Position numbers and translations under genes: made by a program. A stretch of DNA of 43,217 nucleotides, taken from the IMG/VR virus record IMGVR_UViG_3300046787_000054, positions 1 through 43,217 of that record; one strand, given 5' to 3'. Under the pieces are notes generated by a model, which was not told the origin of the DNA, made no database searches, and saw only the letters and a program-made list of their open reading frames with translations. This document shows positions 14,453 through 21,775 of the stretch, one piece after another (positions within the stretch are counted from its first letter, which is position 1; every line of letters begins with the position of its first letter). This DNA is from a virus.

Positions 14453-14487
14453 AAGGTAGTAGTTCACTCTACTACCTTCTTCTTTTG
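14453..14487 (+). terminator. Rho-independent terminator after the first early gene
   Basis: AAGGTAGTAG (14453-14462) pairs perfectly over 10 bp with CTACTACCTT (14469-14478) around a 6-base loop, followed by CTTCTTTTG. It would restrict transcription into the rest of the early arm or reduce it by read-through. Confidence 0.85.
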
Positions 14488-14507
14488 TTCAACTAATTGG
14501 AGTTCAC

Positions 14508-14612
14508 ATGAACATCATCTATCTCAACCAACTTAGCCGTGAACAACGGATGAGCTTGGCTGCTGTCATGGAAGCGATCCGTGATCTACGGGAGTTTGAC
14601 TTCTATGGCTAA
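14508..14612 (+). CDS. 34-residue early protein
   Basis: ATG at 14508 is preceded by TTGGAG. It encodes a short amphipathic protein (NIIYLNQLSREQRMSLAAVM, then EAIRDLREFDFYG). Its end overlaps the start of the next gene by 8 bp, which favours real translation. Function unknown. Confidence 0.5.
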   Translation: MNIIYLNQLSREQRMSLAAVMEAIRDLREFDFYG

Positions 14613-14904
14613 GTTCTACCACGCCATCATTTCAATGAAGGATAGATGTGCAACCATCCGTCCTTCAAACCACGGTGTCAACGACATCGAATGGGAGCAC
14701 GGCTGTCGTACTTACGGAGTCGATATGTCTCCCATAGATCTGGAGCTTGATCTCAAGCGGAAGAAGATGTACGACGTACTGGATGCTAGTAAGTGGCAGG
14801 ACTACATCATCTCATTGGATGATCCATCACTTGTTACTAATAACAGCTTCATCAACACTCGTCCTATCAAAGACAAGTGGGATCCTGAAATAACCATTTA
14901 CTGA
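14605..14904 (+). CDS. Early hypothetical protein, 99 aa
   Basis: The start chosen is ATG 14605 (MAKFYHAIISMKD), overlapping the previous stop. The in-frame GTG at 14581 lies inside the preceding gene. The protein is compact and charged, with DIEWEHGCRTYGVDMSPIDL in the middle and DKWDPEITIY at the end. No motif is recognised. A near-copy of the dispersed 12-mer, GTTACTAATAAC (14833-14844), encodes VTNN. Confidence 0.6.
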   Translation: MAKFYHAIISMKDRCATIRPSNHGVNDIEWEHGCRTYGVDMSPIDLELDLKRKKMYDVLDASKWQDYIISLDDPSLVTNNSFINTRPIKDKWDPEITIY

Positions 14905-14916
14905 CTGGAGACTTAC

Positions 14917-15006
14917 ATGATTGAAAACGATGAGATCTTTGTACTGAACCGTATCTTGTACGTTCTGTATGCCGTAGCAATCCTTGTTATATGGATGACA
15001 TTATGA
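14917..15006 (+). CDS. 29-residue single-pass membrane peptide
   Basis: ATG 14917 has a GGAG site (CTGGAGACTTAC). After a short charged N-terminus (IENDEIFVLNR) the rest is hydrophobic (ILYVLYAVAILVIWMTL), a single transmembrane helix. It ends with a 4-bp ATGA overlap with the next start. Many phages make such tiny early membrane peptides; function is unknown. Confidence 0.5.
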   Translation: MIENDEIFVLNRILYVLYAVAILVIWMTL

Positions 15007-15146
15007 ATACTTACAAATGCTTTTACGACTTGGGATTCATAGAAGTCTCAGCTAACAACAAACAAGAAGCCGCTGATAAAGCGGCTCTTTTGTTTGGACT
15101 AGGACGGAAGTCATGGCTTGTCAAAGCCTACTTGATGGGACAGTGA
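15003..15146 (+). CDS. 47-residue early protein
   Basis: It begins in the ATGA overlap with the membrane peptide. It encodes NTYKCFYDLGFIEVSANNKQ, then EAADKAALLFGLGRKSWLV. The phrase xVSANNKQEAADKAA resembles small phage proteins with a strand-helix layout (MNTYKCFY...VxANSxxEAxxKA). No function can be assigned. The GC-rich leader element follows. Confidence 0.5.
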   Translation: MNTYKCFYDLGFIEVSANNKQEAADKAALLFGLGRKSWLVKAYLMGQ

Positions 15147-15168
15147 CGCTCCTCTCAGCAAGCTGCAC

Positions 15169-15250
15169 GCCAGCAGAGCTGGCATTTGCTTGCGAGGTCG
15201 TCGCTCCCATATCTAAGCGGGCTTGTCGTCTGCCCGCCTCAAGCGGGGGC
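15169..15250 (+). promoter_or_regulatory. GC-rich leader with alternative hairpins
   Basis: Three inverted repeats lie in the gene-free stretch before the acidic protein gene. GCCAGC-AGA-GCTGGC (15169-15183) is a perfect 6-bp stem. GCGGGC (15217-15222) pairs with GCCCGC (15232-15237). The same GCCCGC can instead pair with GCGGGGGC (15243-15250), allowing one skipped base. The last two are mutually exclusive, the arrangement expected of an attenuator or switch. No U-tract follows. Confidence 0.45.
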
Positions 15251-15290
15251 AGTCGCCTTCACCCTTTATTCACTCACATTGGAGATAGCT

Positions 15291-15479
15291 ATGAACAGTA
15301 AAGATGTCTTAGATTTAATTGACGAAGCATCATGGGAAGACAGTGATAAAGTCGAAAAACTCACTCTCGAAGAAGCTGGTTTTGAAGAACATAACCCGAC
15401 AGATGATGCTTTCTTGTCTGGTATTCATGCCTACATCAACTGGTTCTACGACGGGATGCAATCTGAATTCGACGTTTAA
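15291..15479 (+). CDS. Small acidic early protein, 62 aa
   Basis: Start ATG 15291 with TTGGAG upstream. It is very acidic: DVLDLIDEASWEDSDKVEKL, EEAGFEEHNPTDDAF and a C-terminus DGMQSEFDV. It is preceded by the alternative-hairpin leader and followed by the 12-bp hairpin at 15490-15517. Small acidic phage proteins often act as DNA mimics or inhibitors of host enzymes, but there is no direct evidence of that here. Confidence 0.65.
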   Translation: MNSKDVLDLIDEASWEDSDKVEKLTLEEAGFEEHNPTDDAFLSGIHAYINWFYDGMQSEFDV

Positions 15480-15489
15480 CTTTACATCT

Positions 15490-15517
15490 ATACCCAATTG
15501 GACCGCCAGTTGGGTAT
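15490..15517 (+). promoter_or_regulatory. 12-bp hairpin upstream of the Nmad5-like gene
   Basis: ATACCCAATTGG (15490-15501) pairs with CCAGTTGGGTAT (15506-15517) around ACCG, with one G-U pair. It lacks a run of T, so it may protect or process the mRNA, or terminate weakly, rather than act as a full terminator. Confidence 0.55.
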
Positions 15518-15548
15518 GTAGGTAATGTTGCCTGAGAGAAAGGAACCT

Positions 15549-16037
15549 ATGCGAGTTAGCAAATGGGATAAACAAGCTATTGTCAAATCTATCATGGCAG
15601 ATGTACCAATGCCTGACAAAACTAAGCGACGAGCTGAAGTTCAAGCTGAAGTGGTCAAACTTATGTCGCCTGAATGTCGTAAGGTCTACAAGATCACTCC
15701 TGATGCTTTAGTCACGCTACATCTTGGTGATGTTATTTATGACGGACACCGTTGGGATCACCGTAGTGTTGTAGCAGGAAATGTCACTGAAAGCCAAGTA
15801 CAACAGCTTGTGAAGAAATACAAAGATGAAGATCAAAAATTCTACGCTGTACGAGATCAACTCAAAGCAACAGTAGACTCTTGTTCCACAGTCAAGCAAC
15901 TCAATGATCGTTTGCCTGAGTTCAAGAAGTACTTCCCAACAATAGAAAAACCTGTGGCTAATCTGCCAGCAACAGCCAATTTAGTTGCTGATCTCACCAA
16001 ACTTGGTTGGCCTAAAGGTGCTAAACAATCAAAGTAA
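15549..16037 (+). CDS. Nmad5-like protein (putative nucleotide-modification-associated family)
   Basis: 162 aa from ATG 15549, preceded by AAAGGA; an in-frame ATG at 15525 lacks such a site. The N-terminus is helical and basic (WDKQAIVKSIMADVPMPDKT). The C-terminal signature CSTVKQLNDRLPEFKKYFP followed by LPATANLVADLTKLGW resembles the TVKxLLxxWPE...FLP...LP pattern of Nmad5 proteins. Those were named for association with phage DNA-base-modification loci. The match is from memory and moderate. It opens the unit that contains the VWA and AAA+ genes. Confidence 0.55.
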   Translation: MRVSKWDKQAIVKSIMADVPMPDKTKRRAEVQAEVVKLMSPECRKVYKITPDALVTLHLGDVIYDGHRWDHRSVVAGNVTESQVQQLVKKYKDEDQKFYAVRDQLKATVDSCSTVKQLNDRLPEFKKYFPTIEKPVANLPATANLVADLTKLGWPKGAKQSK

Positions 16038-16046
16038 TCAACTTTC

Positions 16047-16071
16047 ATATAGCTTTGGTTCAGAGCTATAT
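16047..16071 (+). promoter_or_regulatory. Hairpin before the 148-aa gene
   Basis: ATATAGCT (16047-16054) pairs perfectly with AGCTATAT (16064-16071) around a 9-base loop. It ends 22 bases before the GGAGG ribosome site (16093-16097). Probably an mRNA structure; there is no T-tract. Confidence 0.4.
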
Positions 16072-16102
16072 GGAGGCGATATTGCCTTGTACGGAGGATG
16101 AA

Positions 16103-16549
16103 ATGGAAGCTATGCTATCCACTCTCTACGCTGCTGCTACTGAAGCTTTGGTTTCAGAAACGTCAGCTACGAGTACCTTTGAGAAGATGATTGCTGTTGC
16201 TTATACACATAGCACAGTGGATACCTTTGTAAAAGATCTCAAAGACACTGAGAAACAGATCAAGAAAGACTACGAGATCGGGTCTATGCCCGGTCCTTGG
16301 CGTTCTGCTAAGTCTGTGATTCAAAGCGCAATGAAGCTAGGCATCAGCTTAGTGGACGACAACGGTGGTTATCGTGGTAAATCTGCTCTTCAACAGAAGA
16401 TCAAGGAAGCCAAGCCTGTAAAGGAAGAGATGACTAACCAAGAATACGCAGACAAAATCATCAAGTCTCTCATGTTCGTACCTGAAGAGCTAGATGCTAA
16501 GACTGTACACATGCTTGTCAAAGACTTTTGTAATAGCGCGAGCTACTAA
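16103..16549 (+). CDS. Hypothetical protein preceding the VWA/AAA+ pair
   Basis: 148 aa from ATG 16103, 5 bases after a strong GGAGG; an in-frame ATG at 16070 is weaker. It is helical and soluble, with FEKMIAVAYTHSTVDTFVKD, PGPWRSAKSVIQSAMKLGIS and a lysine-rich segment (KSALQQKIKEAKPVKEE) before the C-terminal helix DAKTVHMLVKDFCNSASY. The PGPWRSAKSVI segment resembles phage proteins found next to Nmad5 and VWA genes, but I cannot name a family. It ends 2 bp before the VWA gene, so the two are co-translated. Confidence 0.6.
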   Translation: MEAMLSTLYAAATEALVSETSATSTFEKMIAVAYTHSTVDTFVKDLKDTEKQIKKDYEIGSMPGPWRSAKSVIQSAMKLGISLVDDNGGYRGKSALQQKIKEAKPVKEEMTNQEYADKIIKSLMFVPEELDAKTVHMLVKDFCNSASY

Positions 16550-16551
16550 CC

Positions 16552-18339
16552 ATGCTTACTGAAGGCATTCAGGTAATGAAGTATTGCAGAGCCAGCGCAG
16601 GTCGTGCTGGACTCTCTGTAGTCTTTGAAGACGTAAACCAACCAAGACATGATGGTCGAACCATCTATCTTCCACGGATTACGTACAAAACTACCGACAT
16701 GGAACTCAAACAACTGATGGCATCTGTTGACCACGAGGTTGCACATGACAAGTTCAGTTGCTTTGATGTCCTAAAAGAAAAGAAAGCTGATCCAAAGGGT
16801 TTGCTCATGTTTGTGTGGAACTTCTTAGAAGATTCACGCATCAACATGATCGAAGCCAATGAGTATCAGGGTTTCAAAGAGAACTGGGATGATTGCAGTT
16901 CTATCTTGGTCAAAGACATCTTGTTGAAGACCAAGTTGGAGAAAACAACCATGTCAGTGCTCGTTGAAGCACTTCTCTACTGGGAATCACGTATCTCAGC
17001 TTACAACTTTCCACAAATCGAGTTGGCTGCAAGCCATGTAACTCCTAACAAGAAAATTGTCGATGTTCTTAGTAACTTTTCTGATCGCCTTGTATATTGC
17101 CATGAGATTATCAGCAAGAAAGTAGGCACTGAAGCTACTTTCCAACTTGCTGAAGACATCCTCAAGGAGTTGGAAGACAAGTGCAAGGATGAGCTGCCCA
17201 AACCTAAACCAAAAGCCTCTGGAGGCAAAGGTGAGAAGGATGGGAAAGGTACTAAATCATCCTCTAAAACGGGTGAATCAGGCGGAGAAGAGCCTTCCAA
17301 GGGTGAAGGTGATGCCTCCAAGATGGTTGATGAGGAATACAAAATCATCGAAGTTAAAGTCACTGAGGAAGACCTTGAACGGTACTCTCTGACTATCCCA
17401 GAAGAAACCTCTATGGGTAAAACTGGTATTAACTTCAAGCCTGTGACATCTACTAGAGGAACTTGGGATCTGACTGACTTCAATAAGTTTATTGTTGTTG
17501 ATTACCCCAAGAACACTGGTCCCGGACGATATAGAAGCGAGACTTCTAGCAAATATTTTGTTGACGAGTATGAACGTAGGACAGAACCTAAGATCATCTC
17601 TCAAGAAAACTTTGCACAACAAGTTCGTCGTCTGATTCAGATCCGAGCTAAGGTTCAACGTGTCTATGGTGTCAAGAAAGGCAAGCTAGATCAGTCTCGA
17701 CTGTCTCGCATCTGCTTCAATGCACCGGGATTCAATGAACGTGTATTCAAGAACAAGATCGACAACAAAACACTAGATGCAGCTATCACCGTATTGGTTG
17801 ATAAGTCTGGCTCTATGTGTGGTGAGAAAGATCAATTTGCTCTTGCTGCAACACAGATGCTTAACGAGGTTTGCTCAACTCTCAACATCCCAGTAGAAAT
17901 CATTGGCTTCTCTGACGATGTGGTTGGTACTGAAGCTGTGCCTCTTATGTACATCTACAAAAGCTTCTCTGACCACAAAGTTAGCTATGTGGATCTAAAG
18001 AAGTTCTACGGTATGAGCAGTGGTCACATGCACGGCAATCCTGATGCAGAAAACATTCTTTGGGCACATGAACGTTTGGTTCAGCGTAAAGAGAAGAAGA
18101 AGCTATTGATTGTCATGTCTGATGGTAGTCCTGCTGCAACCAAGGGTGGTAGCGGAATTGGTAGGTATACCCATGAAGTTATCAGAGAAATCGAAGCGTC
18201 TAAGAACGTTGAGATCTATGGCTTGGGTTTGTGTAGCACCTCTGTAAAAGAGTACTACAAGTCTCATAGTGTTGTTGACGAACCTCAAGACATTCCAGCT
18301 AAGTTAATCGAGTTAATAGAAAGGAAGATCCTAAGATGA
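16552..18339 (+). CDS. CobT-like VWA-domain protein with HExxH motif
   Basis: 595 aa. The N-terminal region has DHEVAHDKF (HExxH at residues 61-65) and NFLEDSRINMIE (about 90-101), a zincin-like arrangement. Residues ~215-262 are a low-complexity Lys/Ser/Gly/Glu linker. The C-terminal VWA domain has the MIDAS motif LVDKSGSMCG (417-421 core), then GNPDAENILWAHERL (495-509) and LLIVMSDGSP (518-527), closely following the C-terminal pattern of CobT. In cobaltochelatase and MoxR systems such VWA proteins act with an AAA+ partner, here encoded directly downstream with an ATGA overlap. No vitamin B12 pathway genes are present, so the target is more likely a phage or host macromolecular complex. Confidence 0.85.
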   Translation: MLTEGIQVMKYCRASAGRAGLSVVFEDVNQPRHDGRTIYLPRITYKTTDMELKQLMASVDHEVAHDKFSCFDVLKEKKADPKGLLMFVWNFLEDSRINMIEANEYQGFKENWDDCSSILVKDILLKTKLEKTTMSVLVEALLYWESRISAYNFPQIELAASHVTPNKKIVDVLSNFSDRLVYCHEIISKKVGTEATFQLAEDILKELEDKCKDELPKPKPKASGGKGEKDGKGTKSSSKTGESGGEEPSKGEGDASKMVDEEYKIIEVKVTEEDLERYSLTIPEETSMGKTGINFKPVTSTRGTWDLTDFNKFIVVDYPKNTGPGRYRSETSSKYFVDEYERRTEPKIISQENFAQQVRRLIQIRAKVQRVYGVKKGKLDQSRLSRICFNAPGFNERVFKNKIDNKTLDAAITVLVDKSGSMCGEKDQFALAATQMLNEVCSTLNIPVEIIGFSDDVVGTEAVPLMYIYKSFSDHKVSYVDLKKFYGMSSGHMHGNPDAENILWAHERLVQRKEKKKLLIVMSDGSPAATKGGSGIGRYTHEVIREIEASKNVEIYGLGLCSTSVKEYYKSHSVVDEPQDIPAKLIELIERKILR

Positions 18340-19469
18340 CATCTCCAGCCGCGAGTTCCACACCTCCAAAAGTGGAAGACCTTGTTAAGAAAGCTTTGAA
18401 AGAAGCTTTGGACAAACGCAAATCAACAACAACCGTGTTACCAGTAACAATGGATGAGCCTACCAGCGTCAAAGAACTTGAAGAGTGTGGCGTAGAAACA
18501 ACAGTTTCTGCAAAAGTAGAGTTGAAAGACTCTCAGCGATGGCTCTCAGAAATCATTGGCAGTAAGTTATCTGTAAGCGAAGACTTTCCTGTCACATCTT
18601 TTGCTGACTACGACTGGGACTCACGAGTCTCGTCATTCATTCCAGCTATCAATGAAGCGTATGTGATAGATAAAGAGCTGGCTTCTAACGTCTTACGTGC
18701 ATGGGAACTCAATGAGAAAGTTTTGTGTTTCGGTCCTACGGGAGCTGGCAAGTCTAGCCTTATTGAGCAGCTTTGTGCTCGTACCAAGCGTCCTTTCATT
18801 CGCGTTAATTGCACTGGGGATATGGATAGCTCAATGATCTTTGGTCAGCTAACGGCTAAGGATGGTTCGACACACTGGGTTGACGGTGCAGTAACAGAAG
18901 CTGTCAAGTACGGTGCTGTGTTTGCATGGGACGAATGGGATGTCACACCTCCTGAGATCTCAATGGGTCTGCAATGGCTCTTAGAGGACGAGGGCAAGCT
19001 CTTCTTGAAAGAGATGCCCGGCAGTACCACTGAGAAACAAATCATTCCTCACGAGAACTTTAGGATCGTTGCTATTGGTAACACTCAAGGCCAAGGTGAT
19101 GAGTCTGGTGCTCATGCAGGTACTAACGTCCAGAACTCGGCTACACTCGACCGCTTTGGTACGGCAGTCTACATTGACTACCTACGACCAGACATTGAGG
19201 AGAAGATGTTGAAGAACAAGTTCAAAGACATCAACACCAAGGCAGTCAAGGAACTTGTGAAGCTTGCTAACCTGATTCGTACCGGCTACAAGGCCAGTCA
19301 GTTCAGCTTAACAATGTCACCACGTTCTTTGTTTAGCATCTGTCGTAAGGTTCAAACAGGCTGTGATCTCAAGCAAGCATTCGCTCTTGTGTATCTCAAC
19401 AAACTGAATGACACACAACGTAAGGTTGCTGACGAGCTATACACCAAGGTGTACGGTAAGAACGCTTAA
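18336..19469 (+). CDS. CobS/MoxR-like AAA+ ATPase
   Basis: 377 aa. Walker A GPTGAGKSS lies at residues 133-141, Walker B AVFAWDEWD at 194-202, sensor-1 FRIVAIGNTQGQGD at 242-254, and a downstream ATLDRFG near 270 could give the arginine finger. Residues 85-130 (DYDWDSRVSSFIPAIN, then VLRAWELNEKVL) match the CobS lead-in. The first ~60 residues are disordered and charged. It begins inside the VWA stop codon and ends at a terminator, so the pair forms one module. A MoxR-type ATPase plus VWA adaptor remodels or inserts metal into target proteins; cyanophage cobS genes are a precedent for phage carriage. Confidence 0.88.
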   Translation: MTSPAASSTPPKVEDLVKKALKEALDKRKSTTTVLPVTMDEPTSVKELEECGVETTVSAKVELKDSQRWLSEIIGSKLSVSEDFPVTSFADYDWDSRVSSFIPAINEAYVIDKELASNVLRAWELNEKVLCFGPTGAGKSSLIEQLCARTKRPFIRVNCTGDMDSSMIFGQLTAKDGSTHWVDGAVTEAVKYGAVFAWDEWDVTPPEISMGLQWLLEDEGKLFLKEMPGSTTEKQIIPHENFRIVAIGNTQGQGDESGAHAGTNVQNSATLDRFGTAVYIDYLRPDIEEKMLKNKFKDINTKAVKELVKLANLIRTGYKASQFSLTMSPRSLFSICRKVQTGCDLKQAFALVYLNKLNDTQRKVADELYTKVYGKNA

Positions 19470-19471
19470 AC

Positions 19472-19520
19472 CTCAAAACCACAAGGCTCTCCTTCGGGAG
19501 AGCTTTCTATTTTGAGTTTT
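19472..19520 (+). terminator. Strong rho-independent terminator after the AAA+ gene
   Basis: The core stem GCTCTCC-TTCG-GGAGAGC has a UUCG tetraloop. It is extended by CTCAAAA (19472-19478) pairing with TTTTGAG (19510-19516), followed by TTTT. It separates the VWA/AAA+ module from the replication genes. Confidence 0.88.
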
Positions 19521-19545
19521 ATCCAATTCAGATAAAGAAAGATAA

Positions 19546-19713
19546 ATGAACAACAGAATTGCTTTGTCTCACTTAGACACACGGTTTATACAAGCTATGG
19601 TTGGTGCTATGTACAGATTTGAATGTGCAACAGCAACACTAGAGAACATAGACAAATTAATGACTGACGAAGAGATGTTTGATTTTTACTGGAGCTACAT
19701 GTATGCCCATTGA
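19546..19713 (+). CDS. 55-residue hypothetical protein
   Basis: ATG 19546 follows GAAAGAT. It encodes ALSHLDTRFIQAMVGAMYRF, then ATLENIDKLMTDEEMFDFYW. It is helical with no known motif. Its end overlaps the primase start by 11 bp, suggesting translational coupling of the two. Confidence 0.5.
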   Translation: MNNRIALSHLDTRFIQAMVGAMYRFECATATLENIDKLMTDEEMFDFYWSYMYAH

Positions 19714-20503
19714 TCGCAAACTAATCCTAGCCAATGCTCCTAGTAACACAGGAGAACAGGTACATGTCAACCACACAGGCTGCGAAGCAGGTGAAGACAA
19801 GAAGAAACGCTTGTACATCAAGCGTACAGAGAAAGGTCTTGTGGCTTACTGCCACCACTGCAACGAGTCTGGTTTTGCCAAGGACGGTGACACTAGGCTA
19901 GGCACATGGATACACAAGAAGTCTGAGGCTGTTGTAAAAGTACAACAGAAGCCAGAGCTAGGACCGCTGAGCATAAACGGCAAGATGTGGCTGCTTGAGA
20001 ACCACTGCACAACAACAAGCAAACTATTTTCTGGGATCGTTGATGATCCAAAGAAAGTAGCGATGGCTTTGCAGAATGAATACGGTGTAGTGCTAGGTTG
20101 GCAGATGCGTAACCTCACACCTGATGCTGTGCCTAAGTACACAACGTACTACATAGACACCAAAACAAAAGGTGAATCTGCTTGGTTTTACAACGGTAGC
20201 AAGGTTCTTGTAATCACTGAGGATTATCTTAGTGCTTATCGTGTCTCTCGTGATGTTGGGTACTCCTCAATGGCGTTACTAAGAACAACCATCACAGACA
20301 AAACGTTGATGCAAATCTACGGCATGGGGTTTAGCGAGATCTACATCTGGTTGGACTCTGATGAAGCGGGAGTTAAGGGAGCAGCCAAGGTGTCAAAAAC
20401 ATTGAGGCACTTCCTGCCATCTGATGTGAGGCTAATGACGATTCATTCCGATGATGAGCCTAAGCATCTCACACCAGAACAGTTAGACAAGAAATTTTTA
20501 TAA
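19703..20503 (+). CDS. DNA primase (zinc-binding plus TOPRIM), helicase on separate gene
   Basis: 266 aa from ATG 19703, with GGAG at 19691-19694. The N-terminus has putative zinc ligands in VNHTGCEAG (His24, Cys27) and AYCHHCNESG (Cys50-x2-Cys53). The TOPRIM domain shows VLVITEDYLSAYRV (Glu173) and IWLDSDEAGVKGA (Asp218, Asp220). It makes RNA primers for lagging-strand synthesis. In T7 this domain is fused to the helicase as gp4; here the helicase is a separate gene 9 bp downstream. Length fits a stand-alone primase core. Confidence 0.85.
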   Translation: MPIDRKLILANAPSNTGEQVHVNHTGCEAGEDKKKRLYIKRTEKGLVAYCHHCNESGFAKDGDTRLGTWIHKKSEAVVKVQQKPELGPLSINGKMWLLENHCTTTSKLFSGIVDDPKKVAMALQNEYGVVLGWQMRNLTPDAVPKYTTYYIDTKTKGESAWFYNGSKVLVITEDYLSAYRVSRDVGYSSMALLRTTITDKTLMQIYGMGFSEIYIWLDSDEAGVKGAAKVSKTLRHFLPSDVRLMTIHSDDEPKHLTPEQLDKKFL

Positions 20504-20512
20504 GGAGCTATC

Positions 20513-21775
20513 TTGGATTACGACGTACTGTATCTGTGCAGTCAAAGCAAAGAGAACCTAGCAAAGTACAAGCGGTACATCAAACCGCATGTAGTGATGA
20601 AGGAAACCAACATCATCCTTGACGGGATGGAACGTTACTTCAAAACATTCCCTTCAGTAGCACTGCTGAATTGGGATTCGTTCTCTGCGTACTTGATTGC
20701 AGACCAAAGCAAACGATTGACTGACGACGCTATTGTTAAGCTTCGCATGACGCTGACTAAAGCAAAGACGTTTGAACCGCACTGTGCCCATGAGGAAGTG
20801 GTCAAGACTCTCATCGAGTTGGACTATCTTGCCAAGATCATGGAAGAGTGTGAGAAAGTAAAGGAAGGTGAGAGTGATCTCGAACACGTTCACATCCTAG
20901 CAACCAACGCATTGAAAGATGTGGAGAGATACATTGAAAAAGACGAATTGTTTGTTAGTGCTGACTTATCTTCTATTGCTGACCGTATCACTAGTTCAGG
21001 GTATGAGTGGAGATTGGACGCCCTTAATCGTTCTCTTGGTCCCTTGCGTACTGGAAATTTTATTATCGTTGCAGCTCGTGTCGAAGTAGGCAAGACAACA
21101 TTCTTGGCTAGTGAGGTCAGCTATCTTGCACAACAGTTACCAGCAGATCGTCCTGTCGTATGGGTCAACAACGAAGAAGAATCTTCTGTTGTGTTCTTCC
21201 GTATTGTGCAGGCTACGTTAGGTCAAGAGTCTAAGGTGATCATCGCTGACTCTAAGGCAGCAATGGAAACCTACACAACCATGATGGGTGGCAACAAAGA
21301 CAAGATCCGTGTGACCAAAGACACCAACAACATGCGTGACCTTGAGACACTGTTCAAAGAAGTTAATCCCGGACTCATTGTGTTCGATCAACTCGACAAG
21401 GTTGATGGTGTGAAAGGTGATGAGCCTGAACACTTGAAGCTTGGTAAGTTGTACAAATGGGCACGAGAACTTGCAAGAACGTATGGCCCAGTTATTGCAG
21501 CATCACAATTGTCTGCTGGTGTTGTAGAAATGAAAGACCCTCCGTTCATTGGTCTTGATGCTCTGCGTGGTTCTAAGACTGACAAGCCGGGTGAAGCTGA
21601 TGTCGTGCTTACTATCGGTAAGTACAAAGAACCTAAGTCACCAGAAGAAGAAATGATCCGGACGATCAACGTTCCTAAGAACAAATTGCCCGGTGGTGGA
21701 TCTAAACAAATGGAGTCTGAACGTCATGGTCAGTATCTTGTGACCATTGATCCAATCAGAGCGAGGTATGAGTAG
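20513..21775 (+). CDS. Replicative DNA helicase (DnaB/gp4-type RecA-like)
   Basis: 420 aa. The start is TTG 20513, supported by AAGGAG at 20502-20507; no better ATG is near. The N-terminal ~150 residues are helical (linker/primase-interaction region). The RecA core has Walker A IIVAARVEVGKTTFLA, of the DnaB AARxxxGKT type, then VVWVNNEEESSVV (H1a-like Glu), Walker B NPGLIVFDQLDKVDG and GPVIAASQLSAG (H3-like Gln). The H4-like end is GSKTDKPGEADVVLTI. It unwinds DNA ahead of the phage polymerase as a hexamer. It overlaps the next gene by 8 bp. Confidence 0.88.
   Translation: MDYDVLYLCSQSKENLAKYKRYIKPHVVMKETNIILDGMERYFKTFPSVALLNWDSFSAYLIADQSKRLTDDAIVKLRMTLTKAKTFEPHCAHEEVVKTLIELDYLAKIMEECEKVKEGESDLEHVHILATNALKDVERYIEKDELFVSADLSSIADRITSSGYEWRLDALNRSLGPLRTGNFIIVAARVEVGKTTFLASEVSYLAQQLPADRPVVWVNNEEESSVVFFRIVQATLGQESKVIIADSKAAMETYTTMMGGNKDKIRVTKDTNNMRDLETLFKEVNPGLIVFDQLDKVDGVKGDEPEHLKLGKLYKWARELARTYGPVIAASQLSAGVVEMKDPPFIGLDALRGSKTDKPGEADVVLTIGKYKEPKSPEEEMIRTINVPKNKLPGGGSKQMESERHGQYLVTIDPIRARYE

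Noticed and set aside
21084-21125. Apparently degenerate Walker A (AARVEVGKTT) in the helicase
   Set aside because: DnaB-type helicases normally begin this loop with Ala-Arg rather than Gly, so the motif is normal for the family.
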